From contig JANXUR010000086.1 in the NCBI GenBank assembly GCA_025356095.1, positions 1-48,358 of the forward strand: a stretch of DNA of 48,358 nucleotides. The letters run 5' to 3'. This stretch comes from Acidobacteriaceae bacterium. GTDB taxonomy: Bacteria > Acidobacteriota > Terriglobia > Terriglobales > Acidobacteriaceae. Positions 41,029-48,358 of this stretch are shown piece by piece. The notes beneath the pieces are model-generated. The model saw only the letters and a program-made list of their open reading frames with translations. It was not told the origin of the DNA and ran no database searches. Positions within the stretch are counted from its first letter, which is position 1. Each line of letters opens with the position of its first letter. A program made the position numbers and the translations under genes.

Positions 41029-42081
41029 TTATTTTTTGCCCGCTGTAATTACGACGAATGTATCGGGCAAAATGCTAGGACGCGGACGCGGATTCTCCGT
41101 CGTTTTCGCCGGTGCCGGGCCAAAGTCCGCAGAGACTGTCAATAGCTGTTTGGTGCCTGGGTCATAAGTAATCGTCCGTGCGCCCTTCTTCGTAACTAAG
41201 GTCTGAATCACCTCATACTTGCCCTTGCGCTCGCCGACAAAGGTCATGGTGCCGTCCTGACCATTGGCACTGACGGCAACCTTGCCCGCCTCATCGAACG
41301 CGGTGCCATCTACTCCGTCACCGATTGGAAGATTGGCCAGCAACTTACCCGACTTAGCTTCCACCACGGCCATCACTTTGTTGCCACAACCGGCAAACAA
41401 GTGGCCCTTGGACCAATCTGCCGCCAAGCCGCTGGGCTCTTTGCAGGTGCCAAGCTTCCAGCGCGCGAGTATCTTGTTGGTTTTGCTGTCAATATCTACA
41501 AGTTCGCTCTTGTCTTCCACGTTCACATAGACATGGCCCTTGCCATCAGCAACGGCATACTCCAGTGCGCCGCCGATCTGGATCGTTGCCACCGCCGTGC
41601 GTGTCCTGGGGTCAATCACGGTGACGGTGCCACCGCGATGATCCATGCTCATTACGTGGCCCGATGCCGGGTCGTAAATAATGGCGTCCGGCCCTTCGCC
41701 GGTCTTCACTTTGCCCAGCACTTTCAGCGTTTTGGTGTCGAAGGCAACGGCCATATTGTCGCGACCGCTCGTCCCAAATCCCAGATTCATGCCCGGCACT
41801 ACCGCCACGCCATGTGCGCCGTTAATGTCCGTGACTTCGCCCACTTGCTTGCCCGTGTCGAGATCCACCACCATGTAGCCGGTACCGCGTGCAATATACA
41901 GGCGGTGCGCCCCTTCATCTACGTTCAAATAGTCCCAGCCGCCATCACCACCCAACTTCATGGATGCGCCCAGCTTGTACGGCCCATCCTGTGCTTGCAC
42001 ACTGGCGGTTAACAGGACCAACCCGACCGCCCCTAGTACTATCGCCATACCCACAAAACTTCCGATTGCTTTTCGCTTCAT
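41029..42081 (-). CDS. Exported YncE-like YVTN beta-propeller protein
   Basis: 350 residues: signal peptide (about 1-30, ending VQA-QD) and repeated ~40-residue blades such as RLYIARGTGYMVVDLDTGKQVGEV, MAVAFDTKTLKVLGKVKTGEGPDAIIYDP, GGTVTVIDPRTRTAVATIQIGG and SELVDIDSKTNKILARWKLGT, typical of YncE/'40-residue YVTN' propellers. Probably periplasmic; function unknown. Its ATG overlaps the stop of the upstream permease gene by 4 nt, so the two are translated together, an odd pairing. Confidence 0.88.
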   Translation of the reverse strand: MKRKAIGSFVGMAIVLGAVGLVLLTASVQAQDGPYKLGASMKLGGDGGWDYLNVDEGAHRLYIARGTGYMVVDLDTGKQVGEVTDINGAHGVAVVPGMNLGFGTSGRDNMAVAFDTKTLKVLGKVKTGEGPDAIIYDPASGHVMSMDHRGGTVTVIDPRTRTAVATIQIGGALEYAVADGKGHVYVNVEDKSELVDIDSKTNKILARWKLGTCKEPSGLAADWSKGHLFAGCGNKVMAVVEAKSGKLLANLPIGDGVDGTAFDEAGKVAVSANGQDGTMTFVGERKGKYEVIQTLVTKKGARTITYDPGTKQLLTVSADFGPAPAKTTENPRPRPSILPDTFVVITAGKK

Positions 42082-43598
42082 GATTGCTCCCCGTTACCAA
42101 ATTTGGCCACCTTCTGGCCAGTGGCCTTCCTGCCATTTATAAGGTACATCACTGAGATGAACATAAGCCACGGAATGCCAGCCCGCAGCGCCAATTGCAT
42201 ACCATCCACGAATTGGGTAGTCACTAGAATCGCCACGATACTCGCTGCGCCCGCAATTGTCGTGTAAGGGAAAGCCCACACCCGAACTGGAAGGCTGCTG
42301 AGCGCTCCTGCCCACTTGGCGCGAAATGCCAAGTGGGTGATGAAGATCATCATCCAAACAAACAGTCCGCCGAACAGAGCCACTCCAAACATATACACGT
42401 AGGCCCGGTCTGGGTAAAAATGAGCCAGCAAGATCGCCAACCCTAGCCCCGCGCCTGAAATCATCAGCGCATTCCACGGCGTGCCCCTGCGGGAAACACG
42501 CCCCAGTTCGGCGGGCGCATGGCCTCCCCGTGCCAGCGAAAACATCATCCGGGTCGCCAGGTATAGGTTGCAGTTCATGCTAGAGAGCGCCGCCGTTAAC
42601 ACTACAAAGTTAATGACGTGCGCAGCGGCTGGAATTCCTACAAGGCTAAAAACTTTTACAAACGGACTCGCCGTAACCCCTGCTCCGGGCTGCAACTCCG
42701 TCCACGGCACAATCGCCACCAGCACAGTAATAGAGCCGAGGTAAAAGATGACCAACCGCAATAGCATGGTGCGCATTGCGCGGGGCAGGGCTCGGCTTGG
42801 GTCGCGCGCTTCGCCCGCCGTCACCGCCACCACCTCGGTTCCGATGAAGCTAAAAATGACGATCACCAGCGCCATCCACACGCCCGCAAAGCCATGCGGC
42901 GCGAAGCCACCGTGCGACGAGAGGTTAGCGAAACCAACCTCCGGGGCACGGCCGGGCATGGCAACTCCGAGGATGATAGCCAGACCCAGAGCAATGAACA
43001 ACAGAATCGCCACCACCTTGATCATCGAAAACCAGTACTCAACTTCTCCAAAGTTACCCACACTACTGGCGTTGATTGCGATCAGCGCCAGCGAGCACGC
43101 CACCACGAAGACCCACTGCGGGACCGCAGGCCACCACCACTGGCAATAGACGCCGACCGCCACCGCCTCACCGCCAATCGCGATGACCTGCGCTGCCCAG
43201 TAGGTGTAGCGCATCACATACCCTGCCCAACCGGATAAATAGAGCTCGGCGTACACACCAAACGAACCCGCCGTAGGATGCGCCACCGCCATCTCTGCCA
43301 GCGTACCCATCAGCAACAGCGCAATCGCTGCACCGAGCGCGTAGGTGACGATTACCGCCGGGCCAGCAATGCGCACCGCCAGCCCGCTGCCCAGAAAGAG
43401 TCCGGTGCCAATCGCGCCGCCAATGGCAATCATCGCAAGCTGGCGCGGAGAAAGCTGGCGTGCCAACCCGGCCTCGTTCTGCTCAATCCGGCGCCATTGT
43501 TCGGCAGTGCTCTCTTCTTTCAATCCATCTCCTGTGGACGCATAGGCCCGCATCGGCGCGAACAGTGCGAACGGTGCCTCCCGTTGCTGGGATGTCAA
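42078..43598 (-). CDS. APC-family amino-acid permease
   Basis: About 12 membrane helices starting at residue ~52. The family signature after TM1 (MIAIGGAIGTGLFLGSGLAVRIAGPAVIVTYALGA) and the LAEMAVAHPTAGSFGVYAELYL segment are those of the amino-acid transporter subfamily (GabP/AnsP/LysP-like). The substrate is unresolved. The first ~50 residues are hydrophilic; ATG at residue 16 is an alternative start. Divergent from the class V aminotransferase gene across 90 nt, and co-transcribed with the YncE-like gene. Confidence 0.92.
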   Translation of the reverse strand: MTSQQREAPFALFAPMRAYASTGDGLKEESTAEQWRRIEQNEAGLARQLSPRQLAMIAIGGAIGTGLFLGSGLAVRIAGPAVIVTYALGAAIALLLMGTLAEMAVAHPTAGSFGVYAELYLSGWAGYVMRYTYWAAQVIAIGGEAVAVGVYCQWWWPAVPQWVFVVACSLALIAINASSVGNFGEVEYWFSMIKVVAILLFIALGLAIILGVAMPGRAPEVGFANLSSHGGFAPHGFAGVWMALVIVIFSFIGTEVVAVTAGEARDPSRALPRAMRTMLLRLVIFYLGSITVLVAIVPWTELQPGAGVTASPFVKVFSLVGIPAAAHVINFVVLTAALSSMNCNLYLATRMMFSLARGGHAPAELGRVSRRGTPWNALMISGAGLGLAILLAHFYPDRAYVYMFGVALFGGLFVWMMIFITHLAFRAKWAGALSSLPVRVWAFPYTTIAGAASIVAILVTTQFVDGMQLALRAGIPWLMFISVMYLINGRKATGQKVAKFGNGEQS

Positions 43599-43688
43599 CC
43601 GGGTTCTTCGAGGTCTTCGTCGAGCGAACAGTGTACGCTGTCTAAGGCCGTGCCGCGCTCGCCGCAGATGGTCACGCCCACTCCTCCT

Positions 43689-44909
43689 ATGAATAAAGCG
43701 ACCGCAAGTTTCACCCTTGGCAACGTGCGGCAGCAGTTCCCTGCTCTCGCCGCAAAGACCTTTCTCGACGCAGCCTGCGTCAGCCTGACGCCTCTGGTGG
43801 CAGCCGAGGCGATCCAGAACTTTCTGGAAATGGCGACGCTTTGCCCCTCTGCTTCATCTACGCTGCATCACATCGCAATGGACGAAATGCGCGCTGCTGC
43901 GCGGCCTGCTGCGGCACGGCTCATCCACGCTCACGAAGATGAGATCGCGCTGGTAGAAAGCACCTCGCATGGCCTCGCTATCGCCGCACAGGCGATTCCC
44001 TTCCGTAGCGGCGACCGGGTGTTGCTCTGCGATCTGGAGTTTATGCAGGTAGCGATCCCGTGGCTGCAACTGCAGCAACACGGCGTAGCCGTCGAGTTGG
44101 TGCCGCACCAATCCGGCGGCATTACCGCCGAACAGATTGCAGCCCGTTTAACGCCCGCTACCCGTGCCATCGTCATCAGCTCCACGCAATGGACTAACGG
44201 CTTCCGCTGCGACCTCGCCGCCATCAGCCAGATGTGCCGCGACCGCAATGTGTGGCTCGTAGTGGACGCGATTCAGCAGCTTGGTGCCTTCCCCATTGAC
44301 GTGCAGCAGACTCCCGTGGACTTTCTCGCCTGCGGCGGACACAAGTGGCTGAATGCCCCATTTGGCTGCGGATTTCTCTACATCCGCAAAGAGCGCATGC
44401 AAGAACTTAATTCGCCGATGGCGGGCTATCTTTCGCTGCAATCGCCAGAAGGCGGATGGGGCAACTACTTTCAGACACCCTCGATCACTCCGGTGTCCGA
44501 CTACAAATTCGTGTGCGAGGGGCGGGTGTATGAGGCAGGCGGCACCGCCAACTATCCCGGTGCCATCGGACTAGCCGCGTCGCTCGGTCTGATCGAACAA
44601 TTGGGGCAGGATGCCATCTCGCAGCACATTCGCAGCCTCACCGATCAACTTATCTCCGGCTTGCAGTCGCTGAATGTGCAGGTGGTGACGCCACTGACCC
44701 CGGCCAATCGCTCGGGCATTGTCAGCTTCAGCGTGGGCGAGGCTTCAGCCAACATCGCTTTGATGGAGTTTCTGCTGGCGCGCAAGATTTTAGTGAGCGT
44801 CCGCTACACCTCCCAGGTTGGTGGTGTGAGGGTCTCGTCCCATTTCTACAACCATGCTGCGGATATAGACCGCCTGCTTGCCGCCGTCGGTGAGTACCGC
44901 AAGGGATGA
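43689..44909 (+). CDS. Class V aminotransferase-fold PLP enzyme (cysteine desulfurase/epimerase-like)
   Basis: Start ATG 43689 gives 406 residues, normal for the family; the frame is open much further upstream but overlaps the divergent permease. PLP-binding: Schiff-base K219 (CGGHKWL), D193 (VVDAIQQLG), STSHGL (91-96) for the phosphate cup, and the conserved GTANYPGAIGL region. This resembles the CsdA/isopenicillin-N-epimerase/kynureninase-like branch. No conserved desulfurase Cys loop is obvious near the C-terminus, so a transaminase or epimerase/lyase role is as likely. Neighbouring amino-acid permease suggests amino-acid metabolism. Confidence 0.85.
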   Translation: MNKATASFTLGNVRQQFPALAAKTFLDAACVSLTPLVAAEAIQNFLEMATLCPSASSTLHHIAMDEMRAAARPAAARLIHAHEDEIALVESTSHGLAIAAQAIPFRSGDRVLLCDLEFMQVAIPWLQLQQHGVAVELVPHQSGGITAEQIAARLTPATRAIVISSTQWTNGFRCDLAAISQMCRDRNVWLVVDAIQQLGAFPIDVQQTPVDFLACGGHKWLNAPFGCGFLYIRKERMQELNSPMAGYLSLQSPEGGWGNYFQTPSITPVSDYKFVCEGRVYEAGGTANYPGAIGLAASLGLIEQLGQDAISQHIRSLTDQLISGLQSLNVQVVTPLTPANRSGIVSFSVGEASANIALMEFLLARKILVSVRYTSQVGGVRVSSHFYNHAADIDRLLAAVGEYRKG

Positions 44910-44986
44910 CGAGCAGACCATGCGCTTGGCAGCAGCCCTTGCCTCTGGAGCGGCCACTGCCGCTCTGCTAACATCCTTGCAACCCA

Positions 44987-46132
44987 ATGGCCATATATTT
45001 ACTTCCGTTCATCGCCGCCGTTGCCGGTCTCGCGCTTATCCTCATCATCCTGTGGGATGCCATTGAGACGATCTTGGTGCCGCGCCGCATCAGCCGCAAG
45101 TTACGCCTGGCGCGCGTGTTCTATATGACCAGTTGGAGCACCTGGCGCGCCTTGGCCCGCCGCATCGCCAAGCCTTCCCGGCGCGAGTCGGTGCTTGGGT
45201 TTTTCGCGCCGCTCTCGCTCATCTTGCTATTGGCGGTTTGGGCGACCGGCTTAATCTTTGGCTTCTCTCTGCTGCAATGGAGTGCCGCGCAGCTCTTCCC
45301 CGGCATCACTCCCCGCGGGTGGAATCAGCTGCTATACATGAGCGGCGAAACCTTCTTCACCCTCGGTTATGGCGACATCACGCCCACCAACGGCTTAGGC
45401 CGCCTGCTGTCGGTAATGGAATCGGGCATGGGCTTCGGCTTTTTGGGCACCGTCATCGGCTACCTGCCGACCATGTATTCCAACTTCAGCCAGCGCGAGA
45501 TTGAAATCACCCTACTGGACGCCCGGGCGGGTTCGCCGCCCACCGCCGCAGAATTCCTTTCACGCATGGTGTTGTGCGAAGAACGCGGCGCGTCCGATGA
45601 AGTGCTTCGCGACTGGGAACGATGGGCCGCTCAAGTGCTGGAAACACACATCTCTTATCCGCTGCTGGCCTATTACCGTTCGCAGCACAGCAACCAGAAC
45701 TGGCTCGCAGCCCTCACCATGATGCTGGATGCATCGTCGCTGGTAATGACTGGCGTGAATGGCATTGACAAAGGCCAGGCCCGACTCACCTTTGCCATGG
45801 CTCGACACGCTTTGGTGGACATCACGCAGGTTTTTGTGCGGACCTACCAGCCCCACCTTATCAACCGACTGCCTTCGGAAGACCTTGCCCGCATCCGGCG
45901 TCGAATGGAGCACACTCCTTTGCAGCTACCCGATACACTAGAATTTGAGGAGCGGCTACGCTTGATGCGGCTGAAGTACGAGCCTTACGCGCAGTCGCTG
46001 GCGGATTTTCTGTTGGTGGACCTGCCTCCTTGGATTCACAATGAGTGGCGCAAAGACAACTGGCGAGGCGGCCCCTGGGACGGTGCCATCGGCGCGCAAA
46101 TAGATACCTTCATCGCCGACGATCACTTCTAG
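44987..46132 (+). CDS. Two-TM potassium channel-like protein
   Basis: 381 residues. N-terminal hydrophobic helix (4-24), further helices at about 74-95 and 137-160, with a pore loop containing the K+ selectivity filter TLGYGD (125-130, FFTLGYGDITP). The cytoplasmic C-terminal ~210 residues are helical with no recognisable RCK or cNMP domain. Homologues are annotated as Ion_trans_2 family channels. The C-terminus may be a gating domain of its own. It sits alone between the aminotransferase and kdsD. Confidence 0.85.
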   Translation: MAIYLLPFIAAVAGLALILIILWDAIETILVPRRISRKLRLARVFYMTSWSTWRALARRIAKPSRRESVLGFFAPLSLILLLAVWATGLIFGFSLLQWSAAQLFPGITPRGWNQLLYMSGETFFTLGYGDITPTNGLGRLLSVMESGMGFGFLGTVIGYLPTMYSNFSQREIEITLLDARAGSPPTAAEFLSRMVLCEERGASDEVLRDWERWAAQVLETHISYPLLAYYRSQHSNQNWLAALTMMLDASSLVMTGVNGIDKGQARLTFAMARHALVDITQVFVRTYQPHLINRLPSEDLARIRRRMEHTPLQLPDTLEFEERLRLMRLKYEPYAQSLADFLLVDLPPWIHNEWRKDNWRGGPWDGAIGAQIDTFIADDHF

Positions 46133-46160
46133 AGCGTCGCTGTGTGAAAATAGTTTGACT

Positions 46161-47210
46161 ATGTCCACTACCGCCGCCCAAGTCGTCCGCACGGAAGCCG
46201 AAGCACTGCTTGCGCTGGCCGAGCGACTGGCCGGGCCTATGGCCCCCGCCTTCGACCGCGCCCTCGGCTTGCTACATAACTGTAAGGGCCGTGTCATCGT
46301 CACCGGAATCGGCAAGAGCGGCATCATCGCGCGCAAGCTTGCGGCGACGTTTAGCTCGACCGGCGCACCAGCATTCTTTCTTCACCCGGCGGAATCCATT
46401 CACGGCGACATGGGCGTCATCGTGCACGGTGACGTCGCCATTGCACTTTCCGCCAGTGGCGAAACCGATGAAGTCATCCGGCTGTTGCCCGTCCTGCAGC
46501 GGCTGGAAGTACCTCTCATCAGCATCACTTGTGACGCCATTTGCGCGGGCACCAGCAAGCTTTCCACTCTCGCGGCAGCCGCCAGCGTCGCGCTCGATTG
46601 CTCGGTCGCGCAAGAGGCTTGCAATCTCGGCCTCGCGCCCACCGCTTCCACCACCTCGATGCTCGCGCTCGGCGACGCCCTTGCCGTTGCGCTCAGCCAG
46701 CGCCGCAACTTCCGCGCGGAAGATTTCGCCGCGTTGCATCCCGGCGGAAAGCTCGGCCGCAAGCTCACCCGAGTGGAAGAGTTGATGCACTCTGGCGACG
46801 CGCTGCCGCAGGTCGCACCCACCGCGCGCATGGCGGATGTAATCTTTGAAATGTCGAGCAAGAAGCTGGGGGTAACCGCAGTTGCGGAACCTTCGCCACA
46901 GGGCGCGAACGCACCCGGCAACCTTGTCGGCATCGTCAGCGACGGCGACTTGCGACGGCTGCTGGAGCGCTACTCGCGCGAGGCTGGCAGCAGCGATGGC
47001 GGCGGTGACAACCGCCGTGACGTGCTCGACCTGACCGCCGCCGACTGCATGACCCGCAACCCGAAGACCGTATCGCCCGGCACCTTCGCCGCCACCGCGC
47101 TCGCGATGATGGAAGAGAAAAAAATTACGTCCCTCTGCGTGGTCGGCGCACAGGCAGAACTGCTGGGCATCATCCACATGCATGACCTGTGGGAGTCGCT
47201 GGGAGCCTAG
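46161..47210 (+). CDS. kdsD: Arabinose-5-phosphate isomerase (KdsD/KpsF family)
   Basis: Interconverts ribulose-5-phosphate and arabinose-5-phosphate, the first step to KDO for lipopolysaccharide. The SIS domain covers about 30-185 (VIVTGIGKSGIIARKLAATFSSTG, ESIHGDMG with the active-site His, ALSASGETDEV, PTASTTSMLALGDALAVAL) and two CBS repeats cover about 205-345. A ~15-residue Gly/Ser/Asp insert (SREAGSSDGGGDN) lies between CBS repeats. ATG 46161 is used; an in-frame TTG lies at 46155. It supports a Gram-negative outer membrane. Confidence 0.94.
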   Translation: MSTTAAQVVRTEAEALLALAERLAGPMAPAFDRALGLLHNCKGRVIVTGIGKSGIIARKLAATFSSTGAPAFFLHPAESIHGDMGVIVHGDVAIALSASGETDEVIRLLPVLQRLEVPLISITCDAICAGTSKLSTLAAAASVALDCSVAQEACNLGLAPTASTTSMLALGDALAVALSQRRNFRAEDFAALHPGGKLGRKLTRVEELMHSGDALPQVAPTARMADVIFEMSSKKLGVTAVAEPSPQGANAPGNLVGIVSDGDLRRLLERYSREAGSSDGGGDNRRDVLDLTAADCMTRNPKTVSPGTFAATALAMMEEKKITSLCVVGAQAELLGIIHMHDLWESLGA

Positions 47211-47267
47211 GCCAACACGGTGGCATTTGCCGCAGTTGATGTGGCATAATGTCCATGGAGGTCGTTT

Positions 47268-47699
47268 ATGTCAAGGGCTGTCGCTTACCCTCGCCCCCTG
47301 CCTCGGCTTCAGCAATGGCTGGGCGCGAATGCTGAGTCGGAAAAAGAGCTGCTCACTCTGGTGGAAGCGGGTCTGCCGCTGACCATCGTGGCTCACCTTG
47401 AGGAGCGCGGCCTGACCAAGTCCGAAGTGCTGCATATTGTCCATCCCCGCACTTTGAAGCACCGCAAGAGCCGGCGGGAGCACCTGTCGCGCGAGGAGTC
47501 CGAGCGCGCCCTCCGCACCGCGCGACTCCTGGCACAAGCTGAAGAGGTCATGGGTAGCCCCGCCGCTGCCTTGGGTTGGATGCGCGCTCCCAAACAGCGC
47601 TTTGATGGCCGCACGCCGTTCCAGATCATCGGCACCGAACCAGGCGGGCGACTCGTGGAGGAAATGCTCACCCAAATCAACCACGGCATGTTTGCCTGA
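47268..47699 (+). CDS. MbcA/ParS/Xre-type antitoxin (DUF2384)
   Basis: 143 residues. N-terminal Xre-like helices about 28-85 (LLTLVEAGLPLTIVAHLEERGLTKSEVLHIVHPRTLKHRKSRREHLS) and C-terminal toxin-binding domain about 85-143 (RLLAQAEEVMG...ALGWMRAPKQRFDGRTPFQIIGTEPGGRLVEEMLTQINHG). This is the standard antitoxin of RES toxins. Ribosome-binding site GGAGG lies shortly upstream and a -10-like CATAAT at 47245-47250. Its stop overlaps the toxin ATG by one base. Confidence 0.92.
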   Translation: MSRAVAYPRPLPRLQQWLGANAESEKELLTLVEAGLPLTIVAHLEERGLTKSEVLHIVHPRTLKHRKSRREHLSREESERALRTARLLAQAEEVMGSPAAALGWMRAPKQRFDGRTPFQIIGTEPGGRLVEEMLTQINHGMFA

Positions 47700-48148
47700 T
47701 GTTCCTCTGGCGCATCAGCAACCACCGGTCTCTGGACGGTCGCGGCGGCCTGCTGGCTTCGGCTCGCTGGCACACCAAAGGGCAACCCGTGGTCTATTTA
47801 GCCGAGAGCGCCCCCGGAGCGTTGCTGGAGGCCTTGGTACATCTGGAACTCAGCTTCGCTCACCTGCCAGCGGCATATCAACTGTTGAAGATTGAGGCTC
47901 CGCTCGATTCGCCCATTGCCACTCTCGACGTAGCTGCCCTTGCGGCGACCTGGGCGAGCGATCCTGCCATCACACGCGCCGCCGGTGATGCATGGCTGGC
48001 GGCCGGGGCAACCTCTCTTCTGCGGATTCCCTCAGCCATTGTGCCAGACACCTTCAACCTTCTGCTGAACCCGGCTCACCCCAAAGCCAGTCAACTGCAA
48101 ATCCTCTGGCACCGGGCCCACCCCTGGGACAAACGGCTGGTGAAGTAA
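47699..48148 (+). CDS. RES-domain toxin (NAD+-degrading family)
   Basis: 149 residues covering the whole RES fold. Conserved residues: R5 (WRIS), R23 (ARWH), Y33 (VVYLAES), E44 (ALLEALVH) and S112 (LRIPSAIVPDTFNLLLNPAHP). Characterised members (MbcT, Res) consume NAD+ by phosphorolysis or hydrolysis and arrest growth. TGATG overlap with the antitoxin indicates coupled translation. All key residues are present, so it is probably active. Confidence 0.93.
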   Translation: MFLWRISNHRSLDGRGGLLASARWHTKGQPVVYLAESAPGALLEALVHLELSFAHLPAAYQLLKIEAPLDSPIATLDVAALAATWASDPAITRAAGDAWLAAGATSLLRIPSAIVPDTFNLLLNPAHPKASQLQILWHRAHPWDKRLVK

Positions 48149-48185
48149 ATAGGATGGCGCCCCTGCTCAGGCGCATAATATCCGC

Positions 48186-48358
48186 ATGGCCTACCACTAC
48201 GAACCGCAAACTGCGCTGGATGAGTTGAATGAAGAAGCTCTGTTGCCCAATCCAGTGAAACTGCGCGACATGATTCTGCGCCACGCGCTTACCCCTGAAC
48301 AGTCTCTGGAGATCAACCGTCTGTTCCTCGATTACCAGAAGTTCTTCGCCGAGGCGCA
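48186..48358 (+). CDS. Unidentified gene, 5' part only
   Basis: An open frame from ATG 48186 runs off the window: MAYHYEPQTALDELNEEALL, then PNPVKLRDMILRHALTPEQ. I do not recognise it. It is hydrophilic and helical with no signal peptide. No Shine-Dalgarno site; a -10-like CATAAT (48174-48179) ends 6 nt before the ATG, which would make it leaderless. Confidence 0.55.
   Translation, partial: MAYHYEPQTALDELNEEALLPNPVKLRDMILRHALTPEQSLEINRLFLDYQKFFAEA

Noticed and set aside
43278-43688. Longer N-terminus for the class V aminotransferase
   Set aside because: It would overlap the divergent permease by over 300 nt and has shadow-type composition; ATG 43689 matches the normal family length.

Overview
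The window looks like a chromosomal segment of a Gram-negative, GC-rich bacterium, most likely an acidobacterium. This is inferred from the mix of choice-of-anchor D surface proteins, an outer-membrane barrel with a carboxypeptidase-regulatory-like N-domain, multihaem cytochromes with LVIVD repeats, secreted TPR-CHAT protein, FecR/CHASE2-cyclase pair and phenylalanine hydroxylase. No 16S rRNA or ribosomal marker is present, so the assignment is family-level inference only.

Layout. 0-2.4 kb: end of a surface-protein gene interrupted by an in-frame TGA, a terminator, a degenerate LuxR-type response regulator and tRNA-Ser(GGA). 2.6-2.8 kb: C-terminal scrap of a tyrosine integrase directly behind the tRNA. 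2.8-8.1 kb (minus strand): FecR protein plus CHASE2 adenylate cyclase; a K+ channel plus a TIM-barrel isomerase-like protein whose N-terminus is a 9-bp tandem repeat. 8.2-24.8 kb: a GH63-like glycosidase behind a pentahaem cytochrome (minus); a divergent four-gene plus-strand operon (NuoE-NuoF fusion, Fe-S protein with two cyclic-nucleotide-binding domains, b-type membrane protein, decahaem cytochrome); and, convergent to it, an outer-membrane barrel followed by a 1246-residue decahaem LVIVD cytochrome. 25-28.3 kb: a HbpS/GlcG-like lipoprotein and an AT-richer hipBA module, followed at 28.4 kb by a degenerate copy of the 3' end of the tRNA-Ser gene.

28.5-36.1 kb: surface repeat protein, TPR-CHAT protein, and an opposing ECF sigma / anti-sigma / IPT-domain operon, then a 61-residue protein. 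36.2-39 kb: phenylalanine 4-hydroxylase with a divergent Lrp-type regulator and a PcaF-like thiolase. 39-44.9 kb: truncated TPR gene, Tat-exported sulfite-oxidase-like enzyme with its cytochrome c, YncE-like propeller with an amino-acid permease, class V aminotransferase. 45-48.4 kb: second K+ channel, KdsD, a MbcA/RES toxin-antitoxin pair and the start of an unidentified gene.

The most interesting reading of the window is the 10.9-24.8 kb block: it carries, in order of electron flow, an NADH-oxidising flavo-Fe-S head, an Fe-S wire with two cNMP domains, a membrane haem b protein, a tethered decahaem cytochrome, and a porin-cytochrome pair. That is everything needed to imagine a cyclic-nucleotide-gated NADH-to-outer-surface electron conduit, with an adenylate cyclase encoded 8 kb away. 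The tRNA, the integrase scrap and the att-like repeat suggest that this block may lie inside an old tRNA-Ser-anchored island of about 26 kb.
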